Notes under the pieces: model-generated
What the model saw: the letters and a program-made list of their open reading frames with translations, nothing else
Told to the model about the DNA's origin: nothing
The model's database searches: none
NCBI RefSeq assembly: GCF_041146395.1
Contig: NC_090983.1
Span: 67,423,501 to 67,487,500 of the forward strand
Origin: Eulemur rufifrons
Lineage: Eukaryota > Chordata > Mammalia > Primates > Lemuridae
Direction of reading: 5' to 3'
DNA length: 64,000 bases
Part shown: positions 1 through 10,836 of the stretch, one piece after another
Layout of the letters: every line of letters begins with the position of its first letter
Position numbering within the stretch: the first letter of the stretch is position 1
Program-made: the position numbers and the translations under genes

Positions 1-269
1 CTTTCTAAAATAATTTGTTTCCATTTTGCCTAAAAGGATTATATTAATAAGAAAACTTTCCTCAAGATAATTTTAAAAATTTGATTCCATTGACAAATAA
101 CTGGCATGTAAAATTCCAAATTAATGATATACGCTCACAATTGAATTATAAATGTTAATATAGCAGTATGCTCATTTTTAAATATATGTAAATGAAAGTA
201 ATATTTTAGAGTCTCCCTCTCAAGAGAAAGTCAGCTTCTAATTAGGATTACAAATGAATATGCTCTGCT

Positions 270-716
270 ATCACGTCTCCCAGTAGATCATTGCATGTTC
301 TTTGATTGTTCCCTCTTCTCTGTTCCCCTAATCAATTCATGCGCTTTATTCTATCAATGCTTCTTTCTCAGTGTATCTGGAATCCACCCACTCTCCTTCA
401 TTCTCGCTCCATATCCTACGTGAGGTTTTATGAATGCTCTCAATATAGACTACTGGAATAGTTCTCTAATGAGTTTCCAATAGTTTGCCCCTTTCCAAAG
501 TTCTTTAGAGTTAATTTCACCTAATTATTACCACTCAATAATTCTATCTTTATGATAAAGCTGGTATCTCTTATCCTGGCATAGAAGGACTGACACTGTC
601 TAGATCCAAAACATTCTTCCAATTTGTATTCTGGCATTTGTTTTCTTTGTTCTTACCATATTCAGTATCCCATAAATATAACATGGGTATTCATACCTTC
701 ATAATTTAGTTTGCTC

Positions 717-749
<33 letters not shown>

Positions 750-1078
750 TTAGAATTCTCTCCCCAAACAATCTCTGATCCTTTGTAATGAGAGCAGATT
801 AACACATTTCCCAATTCCTCCATAAAGTCCTATTCATCTCCTCTCTCTACTGTGTTCTCTCTAGTTTGTAAAGTCCCATTACATTTACTTCTGCTAGGCT
901 CTTTGTTAATTATTCACTTTCTGGAATTATTGCTCACTATTTTCCACTGGAAGTTTTTCTTTAAGTAACAAAATTAAAATCTTAAAGACAAAAATGGTGT
1001 ACCTTACTTATCTGCATAGCACTTGACCTTGTTATGCATATAATAGCTACTCAGTAAATATATATTTGAACTGTCAGG
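270..1078 (+). mobile_element. Probable L2 LINE 3' remnant
   Basis: The stretch is pyrimidine-rich on the plus strand, with the ctc/ttc-rich texture of L2 3' ends. It closes near 1045-1075 with 'tagctactcagtaaatat', which matches the usual L2 terminal phrase about a feature occurring in 'cagtaaatatttgttga'. It is interrupted by a (TG)n microsatellite at 717-749. The upstream limit is a guess. L2 was last active before the placental radiation, so heavy divergence is expected. Confidence 0.4.
717..749. repeat. (TG)n microsatellite
   Basis: About 16 TG dinucleotides with one TA interruption near the right end. Confidence 0.95.
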
Positions 1079-2340
1079 CAATAATCACAGAGCAAAAGCC
1101 CTTGTTACAACTTTATCAATCTATCAAGAGATGGCTTCCATAAAACTGACTAGACTGAGCATATATTTTCATATCAAATTATATTTTTAAATGTGCTGTG
1201 AAACATATGCTAAAGTGAATGGCACTTTGGTAATATGCATAAATGTCTACTGAATTATATACTTTTAAAATTTAGATATACATATTTTAGCATTTTAATA
1301 TACCTATAGTTTATTTGTAAGAATAAATTAATTGGGAGAATAATTTTCTATAAATCAAAATAAATTAAATGTCAAATTCATGCTATAAATATTCCAAATA
1401 TCAAACTATAATAAATAAAAGTCAAAGACAATATTTATGTCAGAGTATACCAGTAGAAGCTAAGTAACAATAATAATGTTTATTAATTTAGTATACTATT
1501 TCACTTACAGTATTTTTCACAAACACTTCAAGGTATATGTTTTATATTTCAACAGAGACTTTCATGTTCTTCATAGAAAATAACTATTAACAAATATAAC
1601 ATGGCTCATATAAATAGTAATTTGTTCTCAATTATTCACTATTTGCTTGCTATTTTGCCCTTGATATTGCTATTTTCAGTCTTTATTATTTTACATAGAG
1701 GTTTTTGTAGCTCACTTGAAAGTTCATTATACAAAGTTAGTCTTTAACTCTAGTGTTTAATTAATATATAACATAGATATCATCAGTTCAAAAGGAAAGA
1801 ATTTTTATTCTGTTTTATTCCTGGCCTCTTATTCCTAAAAGATATATATGTTATATTTAAAGATCAAATCACAGTTAACGTCTGGAGGAAAGTTATTCTC
1901 ATAGTAACTAATTGGATTTCCAGATTACTGTTAAGGCTTATCCATTTCTAGCTTAAATAGACCCTCCCTCTTGAATTTGAGGGTAAATATGGAAGTGCAG
2001 ATTACTTCTGATCCCTGCTGAGAAATAGAGGATATGAGAAATTAAACTCATGTAACAATAGCCCTGAATGATTCAAATGAAGAGGGGGCAGCAGGAAGTG
2101 GTGAGAGTCCTGACTGGGACCTAAAGGACCCAGGTGCAGCTCTTCCTTACCATTCTAGATGGCCCTTGGCAAGCTCTGAGACAGGACATTATATTTGAAA
2201 TCTCAACTGAGGGGCCAGGATATGGTAAATATGAAATTCCAGTGACAGGGCCTGACCCTATGAAAAAGATTTTCAGGTCTCTTGAAATCCCCCACTTACT
2301 CTGAAAATACGAAAGGGTTGAGAATGGACTTCAAGAGAGT

Positions 2341-2392
2341 TTGTTGTTGTTGTTGTTTTGTGGTTGTTTTTTTTTTTTTTTTTTTTTTTTTT
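2341..2392. repeat. (TTG)n / poly-T tract
   Basis: TTG triplets run into about 26 consecutive T after a short interruption. On the minus strand this would be a poly-A tail with CAA repeats, so it could mark the end of a minus-strand retrocopy. The downstream sequence (2393-2600) did not let me identify one. Confidence 0.85.
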
Positions 2393-2640
2393 GAGAGAGA
2401 TGCTGTCAAACTGTGAAGCCATTGTGAATGGTCTAGGGTGTTTGCATCCCACTTTTTACCTAGGAAAAAAAAAAGAAGGGCTTTTTTAGGACTATTCAGA
2501 GACCTTAATGGTGTCTTCACCGGCTTGTGACGGATGCAGTAGGCTGATGGCTGACACATCTTGAGAAATGACAAGGGGAGCAGCTATGCTAAAGCCCTGA
2601 GGTGATGAGTCAGAGAGAAAATGGAAGCTGCTTGGGGTAA

Positions 2641-3290
2641 AAATGCTCTCCTGTCCATGACAAGCACAGAACATATGAGTGTTTCTCACTCACTGAACCA
2701 AAAAGGATTAAGAGCTGCCTGGAGTGCCTCTTGGAACTTAATGTGGAGAGAGGCTCATGGAAAGCCCAGACTTTGGAGAAATGGCTGCTGCGGCTACAAT
2801 CGGAAGACCCACCACAGGAGCCTCTGAAGAACCCACAGAAATGGCCAGGCAAGAAAGGTATTTTTAAATAGTATCAGGACTCAGAGAATGTGATCAGTCT
2901 TACATAATGCTGATGTACTTTCTGTGCCTTCTTTCATTTTCTCCCTCTCTGCATAGTGTCTATGGAAGAGCCAGAAACCACTTTGGAAGGAGAGGGAGGA
3001 GAAGCAGAAATTGAAGGAAGATACTGACTGTCCCCACTTTTCAGGTGTCAATAGTGCATCTGAAATCATCCCCAATTGAGAGAATAGAAAACATTCGATT
3101 CTCAGTCAAGTTTGGAACTGAGTGTTCTAATACCAAATTAAGACTGTTTTGTGAGTTAGACGGAGCATACAACTTATGGTTACCTAAGAAATGGCCACAA
3201 AAATCATGGAATCCAGAATTTTCATCCAGTGGTAGAAGAAAAATTACCATATGGCACATATTTGGAAAGAAGAGTGGGAAAGAAAAATAA
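2641..3290 (+). other. Unidentified possible coding block with a short GT-AG intron
   Basis: I do not recognise a gene here. From a TAA at 2638-2640 one plus-strand frame stays open to 2857 (72 codons). It reads like protein: charged and leucine-rich, for example LECLLELN, then KWLLRLQSEDPPQEPL. At 2857/2858 there is a donor-like AAG/GTATTT. At 2956 there is an acceptor with a long pyrimidine tract ending in gcatag. Splicing the 99 bp between them keeps the frame open for 22 more codons, to TGA at 3025-3027. A second acceptor-like site (cccacttttcag, ending at 3044) is followed directly by another 81-codon open frame, 3045-3290, whose stop overlaps an AATAAA. No in-frame ATG begins the first block, so it would be an internal or terminal exon or a decayed copy. 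It could equally be chance. Confidence 0.2.
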
Positions 3291-3299
3291 AATGAATTT

Positions 3300-3967
3300 T
3301 GATTACACTCCCCCAGTTGTGCCAGCTCAACACATAGTCACACGACTTAATTTGTGTAGCTCTTGGTTTCCTTATGTATAAGATAAATGTGGAGAAGCTG
3401 CTTTCAGAATTAAATATTTGATATCTCAGGAGTCTGTCTTTTTTCTGGGAGGTAGGAAGGGAGGAAGAGGTATAAAATCACGTGTCATGATTTAGCTCAA
3501 TCCTGATAGCAAAATCTGAATAAGATAGCCTTGTGCACCCCACAACTGAATGCAACAAACCAAACTTTTTTTTAATGACACAGAGGTAAGCATACAAAGT
3601 AAAATACCAGTAAATTGAATTTAGAAGTATATTTAAAAATAGTAAGCCATGACAAGGCATATTTTTATTCTATTAATGAAAAGATAGACCAATAAAATGG
3701 GTCTACTAATATAATTTATCATATAATCATCTTAAATGCTATAAAAATTTATTAAATTTGACAAAGAAGTCTGATTTTAAAATAAGTAAATATTCTATGA
3801 CCCAAGTGAAAACATTTCTTTTTAGATCAACGAAGACTATCTACAGAGATCATGCCTACGGTTAAGACTCAAAAGAATTATTATAAGTCAGGGGAAGAGA
3901 TAAGATTTTCCATTACCAATTTAATGCTCTACATTGCTTTGGGAGTTCTAGGCAATGCAATAAAAAA
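3300..3967. other. Unassigned non-genic DNA
   Basis: AT-rich, with no repeat family or long frame I can support. Confidence 0.6.
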
Positions 3968-4232
3968 ATACAGGCATACATCAGAGATGTTGTGGTTTTG
4001 GTTCTAGACCACAAAAATAAAGTGAGTCACATAAATTTCTTTGGTTTCCCAGTGCATATAAAAGTTATGTCTAAACTATACTGTAGTTTATCAAGTGTGC
4101 AACAGCATTATGTCTAAAAAAGTATATAATTTTATTTAAATATACATTATTGCTAATAAATGCTAGCAATCATCTGAGCCTTCAGCAAGTCTTAATCTTT
4201 TTGCTGTTGGAGGATGTTGCCTTCATCAGGAT
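3968..4232 (-). mobile_element. Tigger1/2-type DNA transposon terminal fragment
   Basis: It starts with 'caggcatacatcagagatg', a diverged form of the Tigger terminal inverted repeat (CAGGCATACCTC..). It continues with the characteristic 'aataaagtgagtcaca', 'tttcccagtgcatataaaag' and 'gatcatctgagccttcagc'-like phrases. These are the sequences at the transposase-distal end of Tigger, so the element lies on the minus strand. It breaks off around 4232; the opposite terminus and the transposase body are not seen. Pogo/Tc1-Mariner superfamily by family knowledge. Confidence 0.75.
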
Positions 4233-4552
4233 ACACCATATTACCTATTCATATCTATACCCAGGAAGATTGCACAACTAGGACATCTTATACCTGTATA
4301 AATATAGAAGAGGGGTCACAATAGGGAATAATAAGACAGGAAATGTCCCTAGTTATTTTTAGAAATAGCCACAACATACTGCCTTTGGTCCTTTGGTCAG
4401 CAAATACCTGGTATCTCTGATATAGGAGCAAGTGGTAATGGTTGGTAGAAATCTGCATGCTGCCTAAATTTGTTGATGAAAATTTCTTATGAGGTTTTGC
4501 AGATAATTAACGAAAATCCCTAGCTGTAATACCATTGAAACATTCCAACCTT
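4233..4552. other. Unassigned spacer between two Tigger-like fragments
   Basis: About 320 bp with no recognisable repeat. It could be a diverged interior of the same transposon or the original host sequence. Confidence 0.4.
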
Positions 4553-4892
4553 AATAGTGGGGGATATGTTCCAAGACCCCCAGTGGATGCCTGAAACTGC
4601 AGATATGGTAGTACAAAACTCTGTCTATATACGGTTTTTTCCTCTACATACATACGTACCTACCTATGGTAAAGTTTAATTAATAAATTAGAAACAGTAA
4701 GAGATTAACAAAAACTAACAATAAATTAAAACAATTATAAAAATATGCTAAAATAAAAGTTATGTGAATGTGGTATCTTTCACTCTCTCCCAAAATACCT
4801 TATTGTACTGTACTCACCTATTTTCTGACCGTGGTTCACTGCTAGTAACTGAAACCGTGGAAGGAGAAACCGTGGATAAAGAGGACTGTCTA
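4553..4892 (+). mobile_element. Non-autonomous Tigger-family element (MITE-like)
   Basis: The left end reads 'agtgggggatatgttccaag', followed by 'acccccagtggatgcctgaa', and the right end is 'accgtggataaagaggactg'. These are the phrases of a common non-coding mammalian Tigger-derived element whose ends contain 'ggatacgttccaagacccc' and 'aaaccgcggataaggggg'. The AT-rich core 'attgtactgtactcacc' also fits. I cannot choose the exact subfamily. There is no transposase frame. Confidence 0.6.
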
Positions 4893-5699
4893 TGGATGAG
4901 CCAGTGCACATTTGAGAAAAGGAAGCTAACCGGATTGCTTCTGCTAACTGCAGTGTCCCTTCTACCTGAAATGAATGTCTCTGCATTGTAGAGGCAATAG
5001 TGCATAATTCCACGTATCGTAGTCGCAGTCTTACAAGGCTTTCTGCTGGACAAGCTGGAGTTGAATCAGGCTTTTGGAATCCGTATTTCCTGTGTTTCGA
5101 CATATGAGATGCATTTTAGATTTTTCAAAATAAAAAAATGAAGTTTCTGAGTTAGAATTGTTAACTGATAAAGAATTCTGTGTTTTATATGAATCTATTA
5201 CTAGGACCATTTATCAAAGTACATCATGTTCTTTTGTCCATTTCCCTAAAATACTTTCCATCCACCTATGCTGCTGGAGCCGAAGTACTGCTTTGAGGAA
5301 GATAACCCAATCCAATGTCAGCTGAGTTTCCCTTTGAAAAGACCTGTCACTTTGTGTCAATTGTAGGAATTTGTGTCAATTTCTGAAGTCATTTCATATT
5401 TGCTTCACATTACATCATTTTGCTCATGTCTCAAGCAATGAAAGATGTACCTGAAAATTTATTAGACAAGACAGTTCCCTTCCCAAGTGCAGAAAAGCCT
5501 GAAAGGCAAAGGTGAAAAACCGTCAATGTTTTAGGAACAACTAAAATATGTAACTAAAATAGCACAAAACTTTAATGTTTAAATTTAATTTGGTGTCATT
5601 ATTGTTGACTTTAAAAACAATAAAGTGAGCTGAAATTTACTTACATTCAAATTCTTTACCTTCCTAGCTATTTTTGTTAACTTTGTTCTAAACTTTATA
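4893..5699. other. Unassigned non-genic DNA
   Basis: A 107-codon minus-strand frame (4780-5103) overlaps the end of the preceding transposon and looks like chance. No other feature is visible. Confidence 0.6.
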
Positions 5700-6094
5700 T
5701 AGATTTATTTTATTTTATATTATTTTATTTTATTTTATTTATTTATTTATTTATTTGTTTTTGGAGACAGAGTCTCACTCTTGCCCGGGCTAGAGTGCCA
5801 TGGTGTCAGCCTAACTCACAGCAACCTCAAACTCCTGGTCTCAAGCAATCCTACTGCCTCAGCCTCCAGACTAGCTGGGACTACAGGCATGCACCACCAT
5901 GCTCGGGGCTAATTTTTTCTATATATAATTTTAGTTGTTCAGCTAATTTCTTTCTATTTTTTTTTTTTTTTTTTTTGGTAGCGACAGGGTCTCGCTCTTG
6001 CTCAGGCTGGTCTCCAACTCCTGAGCTCAAATGATCTGCCTGTCTCGGCCTCCCAGAGTGCTAGAATTACAGGCGTGAGCCACCTCACCTGGCC
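5700..6094 (-). mobile_element. Full-length strepsirrhine Alu SINE
   Basis: On the plus strand it reads as reverse-complement Alu: a (TTTTA/TTTA)n tail at 5708-5760, then 'gagacagagtctcactctt', 'cctcagcctccagactagct', 'ggtctcgctcttgctcaggc' and the head 'gtgagccacctcacctggcc'. The insertion between the arms, with 'ctatatataattttagttg' and a second 'agctaatttcttt', is the arrangement found in lemur/loris Alus rather than human Alus. The Alu head (RNA polymerase III box side) is at the right. Divergence suggests an older copy. Confidence 0.95.
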
Positions 6095-7322
6095 AATATA
6101 TAGCTTTTAAATACCTATCTTTTAAACAGTTGAATTTGATATTCAGTGATAACTCTGCTGTCTTGCATGCAATAGACTCTATGAGTTGAGCTCCCTTTCT
6201 AATAGTAGCAAAGTTTGCATCACATCATCAACACTTTTGTCTTATTTTTCTTGGGGAGGGGTGTGGTTGAGAAGTAGACTTGGTCCATGTAAAGTGTTAT
6301 CTCTATCATCTGAACAGACATCTTACTTAGTATTTTAATTTAACCAGCTGAAATGATGTTTGGCTTATTTCCCAAGGATAGTTCTTTTCTGAAAATAAAC
6401 ATGCACTTAAGATTGAGAGTCAAAAGCATCTACCAATTCTGAATTTTTTTTTGTCCCTAAAATTTAAGATTTTTTCCGAGCATCTACATTTGTTTTGCTC
6501 TAAAGCAGAACCACTGAAAATTTAGCATATCATACTGAGTTAGGCATATAAGGATTAATACTCAATATATGGAGAATATATAAAGGAATAGGTCTTTTAT
6601 GACATTTCTTTTTATGAGTGAGAAGGGACCTAATAAATTACTTTATTAAATCTCTTCTCACAAGTGAAGATAAATGTCATCAAAGGCTTAAGGTCTCATG
6701 TATTACATATAATGTACAGCTTTTCCATCTATCTTCCTATATTTCTATATTTTGTCAAAATCATCCTATGGGCTTTACTTCATCATCAAATACTTTTTTT
6801 CTGTAAGACAAAAAAAAAAAATGAAATAATGCGTTGAGAAGAAAATGTCTGATTTCATTTAGGTTGTTGTTCAACTTGGTATATCTGCTCTTATGTTACT
6901 CTGCTGTTATATTATACTTCTCTTCCTGTAATTTCTCATCTTCAAGGGCTGAACAGGTGAGGATAGCTCAGACTGACTTTCGGTGTTGAATAAAAATTTA
7001 GACATACTTTAGATCCTTTCCTGACTGCCCTCTGTGTCTTTTTGGTGTTTCTTTATCTGAAGTATAATTTCTTCTCCCAACACTCGTACCTCCTTCTTTA
7101 GCACTTATTTTGGATAAAGTTATTATGAAACAATTGGTTATATACATTAGACACAAAAATGCCATCCTGTACTCTTCTGTCACCCTCAAGCCACTCAGCT
7201 CACTAAACTTTAAATCCTGTAGGTTCTACATTTCCATTATCATTCTTATTTTTTTCCATTTGTTAATGCCTTAGCTAAACCTCATAATCTTTTACCCAGA
7301 TAATTTTTATAGTCCACTAGAG
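6095..7322. other. Unassigned non-genic DNA
   Basis: AT-rich, with a short poly-A near 6810-6822. No gene or repeat family recognised. Confidence 0.6.
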
Positions 7323-7554
7323 CAGTGACTTCCAAACTTTTCCCTATCGCCACAAAGAAATATATTTACATTACAATTCACTATAGATATACATCACTAA
7401 AATTAAATATATATTGTGAAATAAAATTTTCAAAACACAGTTCTCTCTCTTAATGTGTGAGGCACACTGACACACTCAATTCTACTCCAAATTAAAGATA
7501 AATTGATTTTACAACTTCACTAATGAGTTGCTACTTGCAATTTGAAAACCACTG
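7323..7554. mobile_element. hAT-Charlie type MITE
   Basis: The ends form imperfect inverted repeats: 'cagtgacttccaaac' at the left and 'tttgaaaaccactg' at the right. This is the CAGTGGTTCTCAAAC-type terminus of hAT MITEs. The interior carries 'tcactaatgagttgc', similar to the 'cactaatgggtcgcgacc' phrase of one Charlie-derived family. There is no coding content. Confidence 0.6.
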
Positions 7555-7970
7555 CAAAAGAATTACCATCTCCAGCCATGATTCTCAATAATGAATTTTC
7601 CACACTGCCAACACAAAGTTTCGTGTTCTACCTATCTAAACACAACTTCTCCCCTTAAAGTCCTTTCAACTACTGGATAAAGACTAAAGTCATTACTACA
7701 GCATTCAGTCAAGGTTTTTCCTGCTTATACCTCCAGCCTACATACTCTCCAAACATACATGTCAAGTCACTTTAATTTACATCTCTATATCTTGTACCCA
7801 GTACTTCTGCTTGGAAAACCATCTCCCTTAACTCTTCATATTTTCTATTCTACAAGAGACTCTGCTCAAGCATTTCTCTCTTCCTCTGTAAAGCTCTTTC
7901 TAATCTCTTCCTAAATAGAAATAGTCACTCTTCTCGACACCACTACTGTACTTGTAAGTACCCCTTTTAA
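7555..7970 (+). mobile_element. L2 LINE remnant
   Basis: Pyrimidine-rich and spelling the L2 3' order in diverged form: 'aaagtcctttcaactactgg', a 'cctccagcctac' segment, 'acttctgcttggaaaacc' (L2 'ccctctgcctggaacgc'), 'tgctcaagcatttctctctt' and 'gtaaagctctttctaatctc'. The terminal poly-adenylation-like end is missing. The hAT MITE just upstream may have inserted into the same element. Confidence 0.5.
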
Positions 7971-8062
7971 AATGGTTAATGAGAGAGACTCACAGAACTC
8001 ATTCCTCAGAGATGCTCCCACCTTACCTGCATAACCATTTGAGCACGGCTTTATCACAAATG

Positions 8063-8489
8063 GAAGATTGTGCCTGCCGATTCAATTTCTTCAAATTTTC
8101 TATTTCTTGCTGAATTTCTTTTGAATTTTTGCACTTCCATTCATTAGGTACATTACCTTAGGATTTTTCAATACCCGGGGACAGAAGCTATACTTCCATC
8201 CATGAAGTAGTAATGACAGGGGACTTGTTTTCCACCACAAACAACTAAGGGATTAGAAAGCTAGACTATAAAGACGTCTGCCCTCATATGTTTATAGTCT
8301 AGTTTTCTAATCCCTTAGTTATTTGTGGTGGAAAATAAGTCCCCTGTCATTTACTACTTCATGGATGGAAGTATAGCTTCTGCTCCCAGGTATTGAAAAA
8401 CCCTAAGGTAATGTACCTAATGAATGGAAGTGAAAAAATTCAAAAGAAATAGAAAATTTGAAGAAATTGAATCAATAGGCACAATCTTC
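8063..8489. repeat. Large inverted repeat (about 200-bp arms, 18-bp spacer)
   Basis: The left arm, 8063-8272, and the right arm, 8291-8489, are reverse complements at roughly 90% or better. For example, 'gggattagaaagctagacta' at the left is answered by 'tagtctagttttctaatccc' at the right. The left arm carries about 11 extra bases near 8110. The spacer is 18 bp and contains GACGTC. The right arm abuts an L1 3' fragment exactly where L1 sequence begins. The transcript or single strand could fold into a hairpin of about 200 bp. Confidence 0.92.
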
Positions 8490-8946
8490 ACAATTCACAA
8501 TTGCAAAGATGTGGAAACAACCCCAGTGCCCATTAATACATGAGTGGATTAATAAAATGTGGTATATGTATACCATGGCGTACTAATCAGCTATAAGAAG
8601 CAATGGTGATATAGCACCTCTTGTATTCTCCTGGATAGAGCTGGAACCCATTCTGCTAAGTGAAGTATCCCAAGAATGGAAAAATAAGCACCACATGTAC
8701 TCACCATCAAATTGGTTTCACTGATCATCACCTAAGAGCACATTTGGGAATAACATTAATCGGGTGTCGGGCAGATGGGAGGGGAGGAGGGGATGGGTGT
8801 ATACATACATAATGAGTACGATGCGCACCATCTAGGGGATGGACACGCTTGAAGCTCTGACTGGGGTTGGGGGCGTGGCCAAGGGCAATAAACATAACTT
8901 AAACTTTTGTACCCCAATAATATGCTGAAATTAAAAAAAAAAAAAA
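8488..8946 (+). mobile_element. 5'-truncated strepsirrhine L1 (3' end)
   Basis: It begins inside the ORF2 C-terminal region ('cacaattgcaaagatgtgga', 'gtataccatggcgtactaat', 'gctaagtgaagtatcccaag'). It then runs through a G-rich 3'UTR ('gggaggggaggaggggatgg', 'gagtacgatgcgcaccatct') and 'tttgtaccccaataatatgc' to a poly-A at 8933-8945. Directly after the tail is 'aagctagacta' (8948-8958). The same 11 bases occur at 8259-8269 in the left arm of the inverted repeat, so the target-site duplication encloses both the L1 and the inverted arm. Confidence 0.9.
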
Positions 8947-8958
8947 GCAAGCTAGACT

Positions 8959-9600
8959 AAATACATGAAGCAACTGTAGTAGAACCTAGACCCACAGTGT
9001 TGAGAGGGCAGACATAGGAATTCAATGAGGATAAGGCAGCTGAAATTTTCAGGACAGGGCACTGGAGAAAAGGGAGCTATTCAAAGAAAGACTTCCAGAA
9101 ATCTACCTAAGGACCCCCAAGAATCTTAGGCTAGATTCTGCGTTGAATGATAATCTTCATACATACCAGGCAAAACTCTCTGAGGTCTGGTAAAGATAAG
9201 CTGTTTAGGGAGCTACAAGTTGAACAATTCCCCAAGTTCAAGCAGAGCTGGCTGACATGCAAGTTTTTCTCAGTTATAGTAGAAAGATCTTGTTGAATAT
9301 CTGAAGCATTCAATAGAGATCTCAGAAGGGTCACATATTAGAAGCAAGGTTAAACTTACTCTAAAGTAAATCCTATTTGAGACCCACTCTAAGAAGGCTT
9401 AAAACAAAAAAGACTTCAAAAGAATCATGTTCGTCTGCAAGTAATTTAACTCCATGCCAAAAAAATCTTTAACACTCTTTAAAGAAAAGTAAAAATCCAA
9501 AATAATCAATAATGTATCATTCATAATATTTTGAATTCAATAAAATATTACTATATTACCATAGGTAATATAAATATTATTATACACAGAAGTAGCAAAA
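8959..9600. other. Unassigned non-genic DNA
   Basis: No repeat family or credible frame identified. Confidence 0.55.
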
Positions 9601-9980
9601 GCTGAACCATAACAAAGAGAAAAAGCAATTAATAAAACCAGAGCCAAAAATAACAGAGATGAAATGAATAGAAAAACCTTAAAGCAGCTATCACAAATAA
9701 ATCCAATGATTTAAAGGAAAATATAAACTTAATAAATACAGAAATACAAGATATTTTTAAAGAACAAATAAAATTTCCAGATCTGTGGGAAAGAAAACAT
9801 TGGAAATGAAAAAGTCACTGGATAGGACTAACAGCATATTAAACCCTTCAGAAGGAAAAAAAGCAGCAGTGAACTTGAAGATACAACCGAAAAATATATT
9901 CAAACCAAAGCACAGAAAGGAAAAATGATGAAAAGATATTTTGGAACCTAAGTCATCTGTGGAATATTAAGTGGTCTGAG

Positions 9981-9982
<2 letters not shown>

Positions 9983-10016
<34 letters not shown>
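9983..10016. repeat. (AC)n microsatellite
   Basis: Seventeen uninterrupted AC units. Confidence 0.97.
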
Positions 10017-10020
<4 letters not shown>

Positions 10021-10629
10021 TGTAAAGAAAGGGAGCAGAATAAGGAAAAGGCAGAAAGAAATTCAGGAAAGAAAATAACAAAAATATTTCAAATTTGATG
10101 AGAATTATTAACACACAGATTCAAAGAAAGCCACACCAAGGAACACATAATGAAATTGTTGAAGTCTAATGATAAAAAGAAAAAATTTAAAGGAAAAGAA
10201 TAGCATTCTACATAGAGAGAAACAAACATAAGAATGACTACAGACTTCTCATCCGGAAAGAAAAAATCAGTAAAATGATATATTTAAAGTGCCACTAGAG
10301 AAAAAAGTCAACAAATAATTCTACATTGAGTGAATCTGAGTCAAAATTAAAGATTAAATAAAGCCTGTTGCAGATAAGCATAAACTGAAAGACTGTGATA
10401 TCTAGCAGACCAGAACAAGAAGAAATGTTAAAAATACTAAACATTTTTAAAAATTCTTCAAGCTGAAAGAGAATGATACCAGATGTATACTTGGAAAAAG
10501 AGTACCTGAAATAAATTGTGGAGCTTATATGTAAAAGGAAAATATATGACAACATATGACAAAAGCATCCAGGATAGAAGAGGAAAATAACAACATACTG
10601 CTTATATTTGAAGCTTCAAATATAAATAT

Positions 10630-10836
10630 TGCCAACAATGGTTGGCAAACTATGGTCATGGGTCAAATCTGCCCTGTGTTCTGTTTTTGTAAGGCCTAAA
10701 AGGTAAGAATGCTTTTTTACATTTTTAAAGTGTTATTTTTAAGAAGACTAGATGACAGAGATCCTATGTGGCCCATGAAGTAAAAAATATTTATGATTTG
10801 GCCCTTCCCAGAAAAGTTTGGCAATTTCTGGGCTAG
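10630..10836 (+). mobile_element. hAT-type non-autonomous element
   Basis: It contains 'ttggcaaactatggtcatgg', 'gggtcaaatctgccctgt', 'tgtttttgtaaggc', 'gcccatgaagtaaaaaatat' and 'cagaaaagtttggcaattt'. This is the order of the common mammalian hAT MITE whose ends read 'ggcaaactatggcccgcggg' and 'cagaaaaagtttgccgac'. A copy in the opposite orientation lies at 19,852-20,075. It is inserted in the old L1. Confidence 0.65.

Larger units (their letters stand above)
1..2340. other. AT-rich non-genic DNA
   Basis: No long open frame, CpG-rich promoter or RNA gene is visible. The stretch is AT-rich, with scattered ATTAA/TAAT words. The part around 270-1078 resembles L2 and is listed separately; 1080-2340 shows nothing I can name. 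Confidence 0.7.

Noticed and set aside
4780..5103. 107-codon minus-strand frame
   Set aside because: Overlaps the end of a Tigger-type element, has no domain, and has a competing plus-strand frame.
8063..8489. CRISPR-like or microRNA-hairpin interpretation of the large inverted repeat
   Set aside because: Only one pair of long arms with no spacer array. The L1 tail and target-site duplication give a better explanation, and arm length far exceeds a microRNA precursor.
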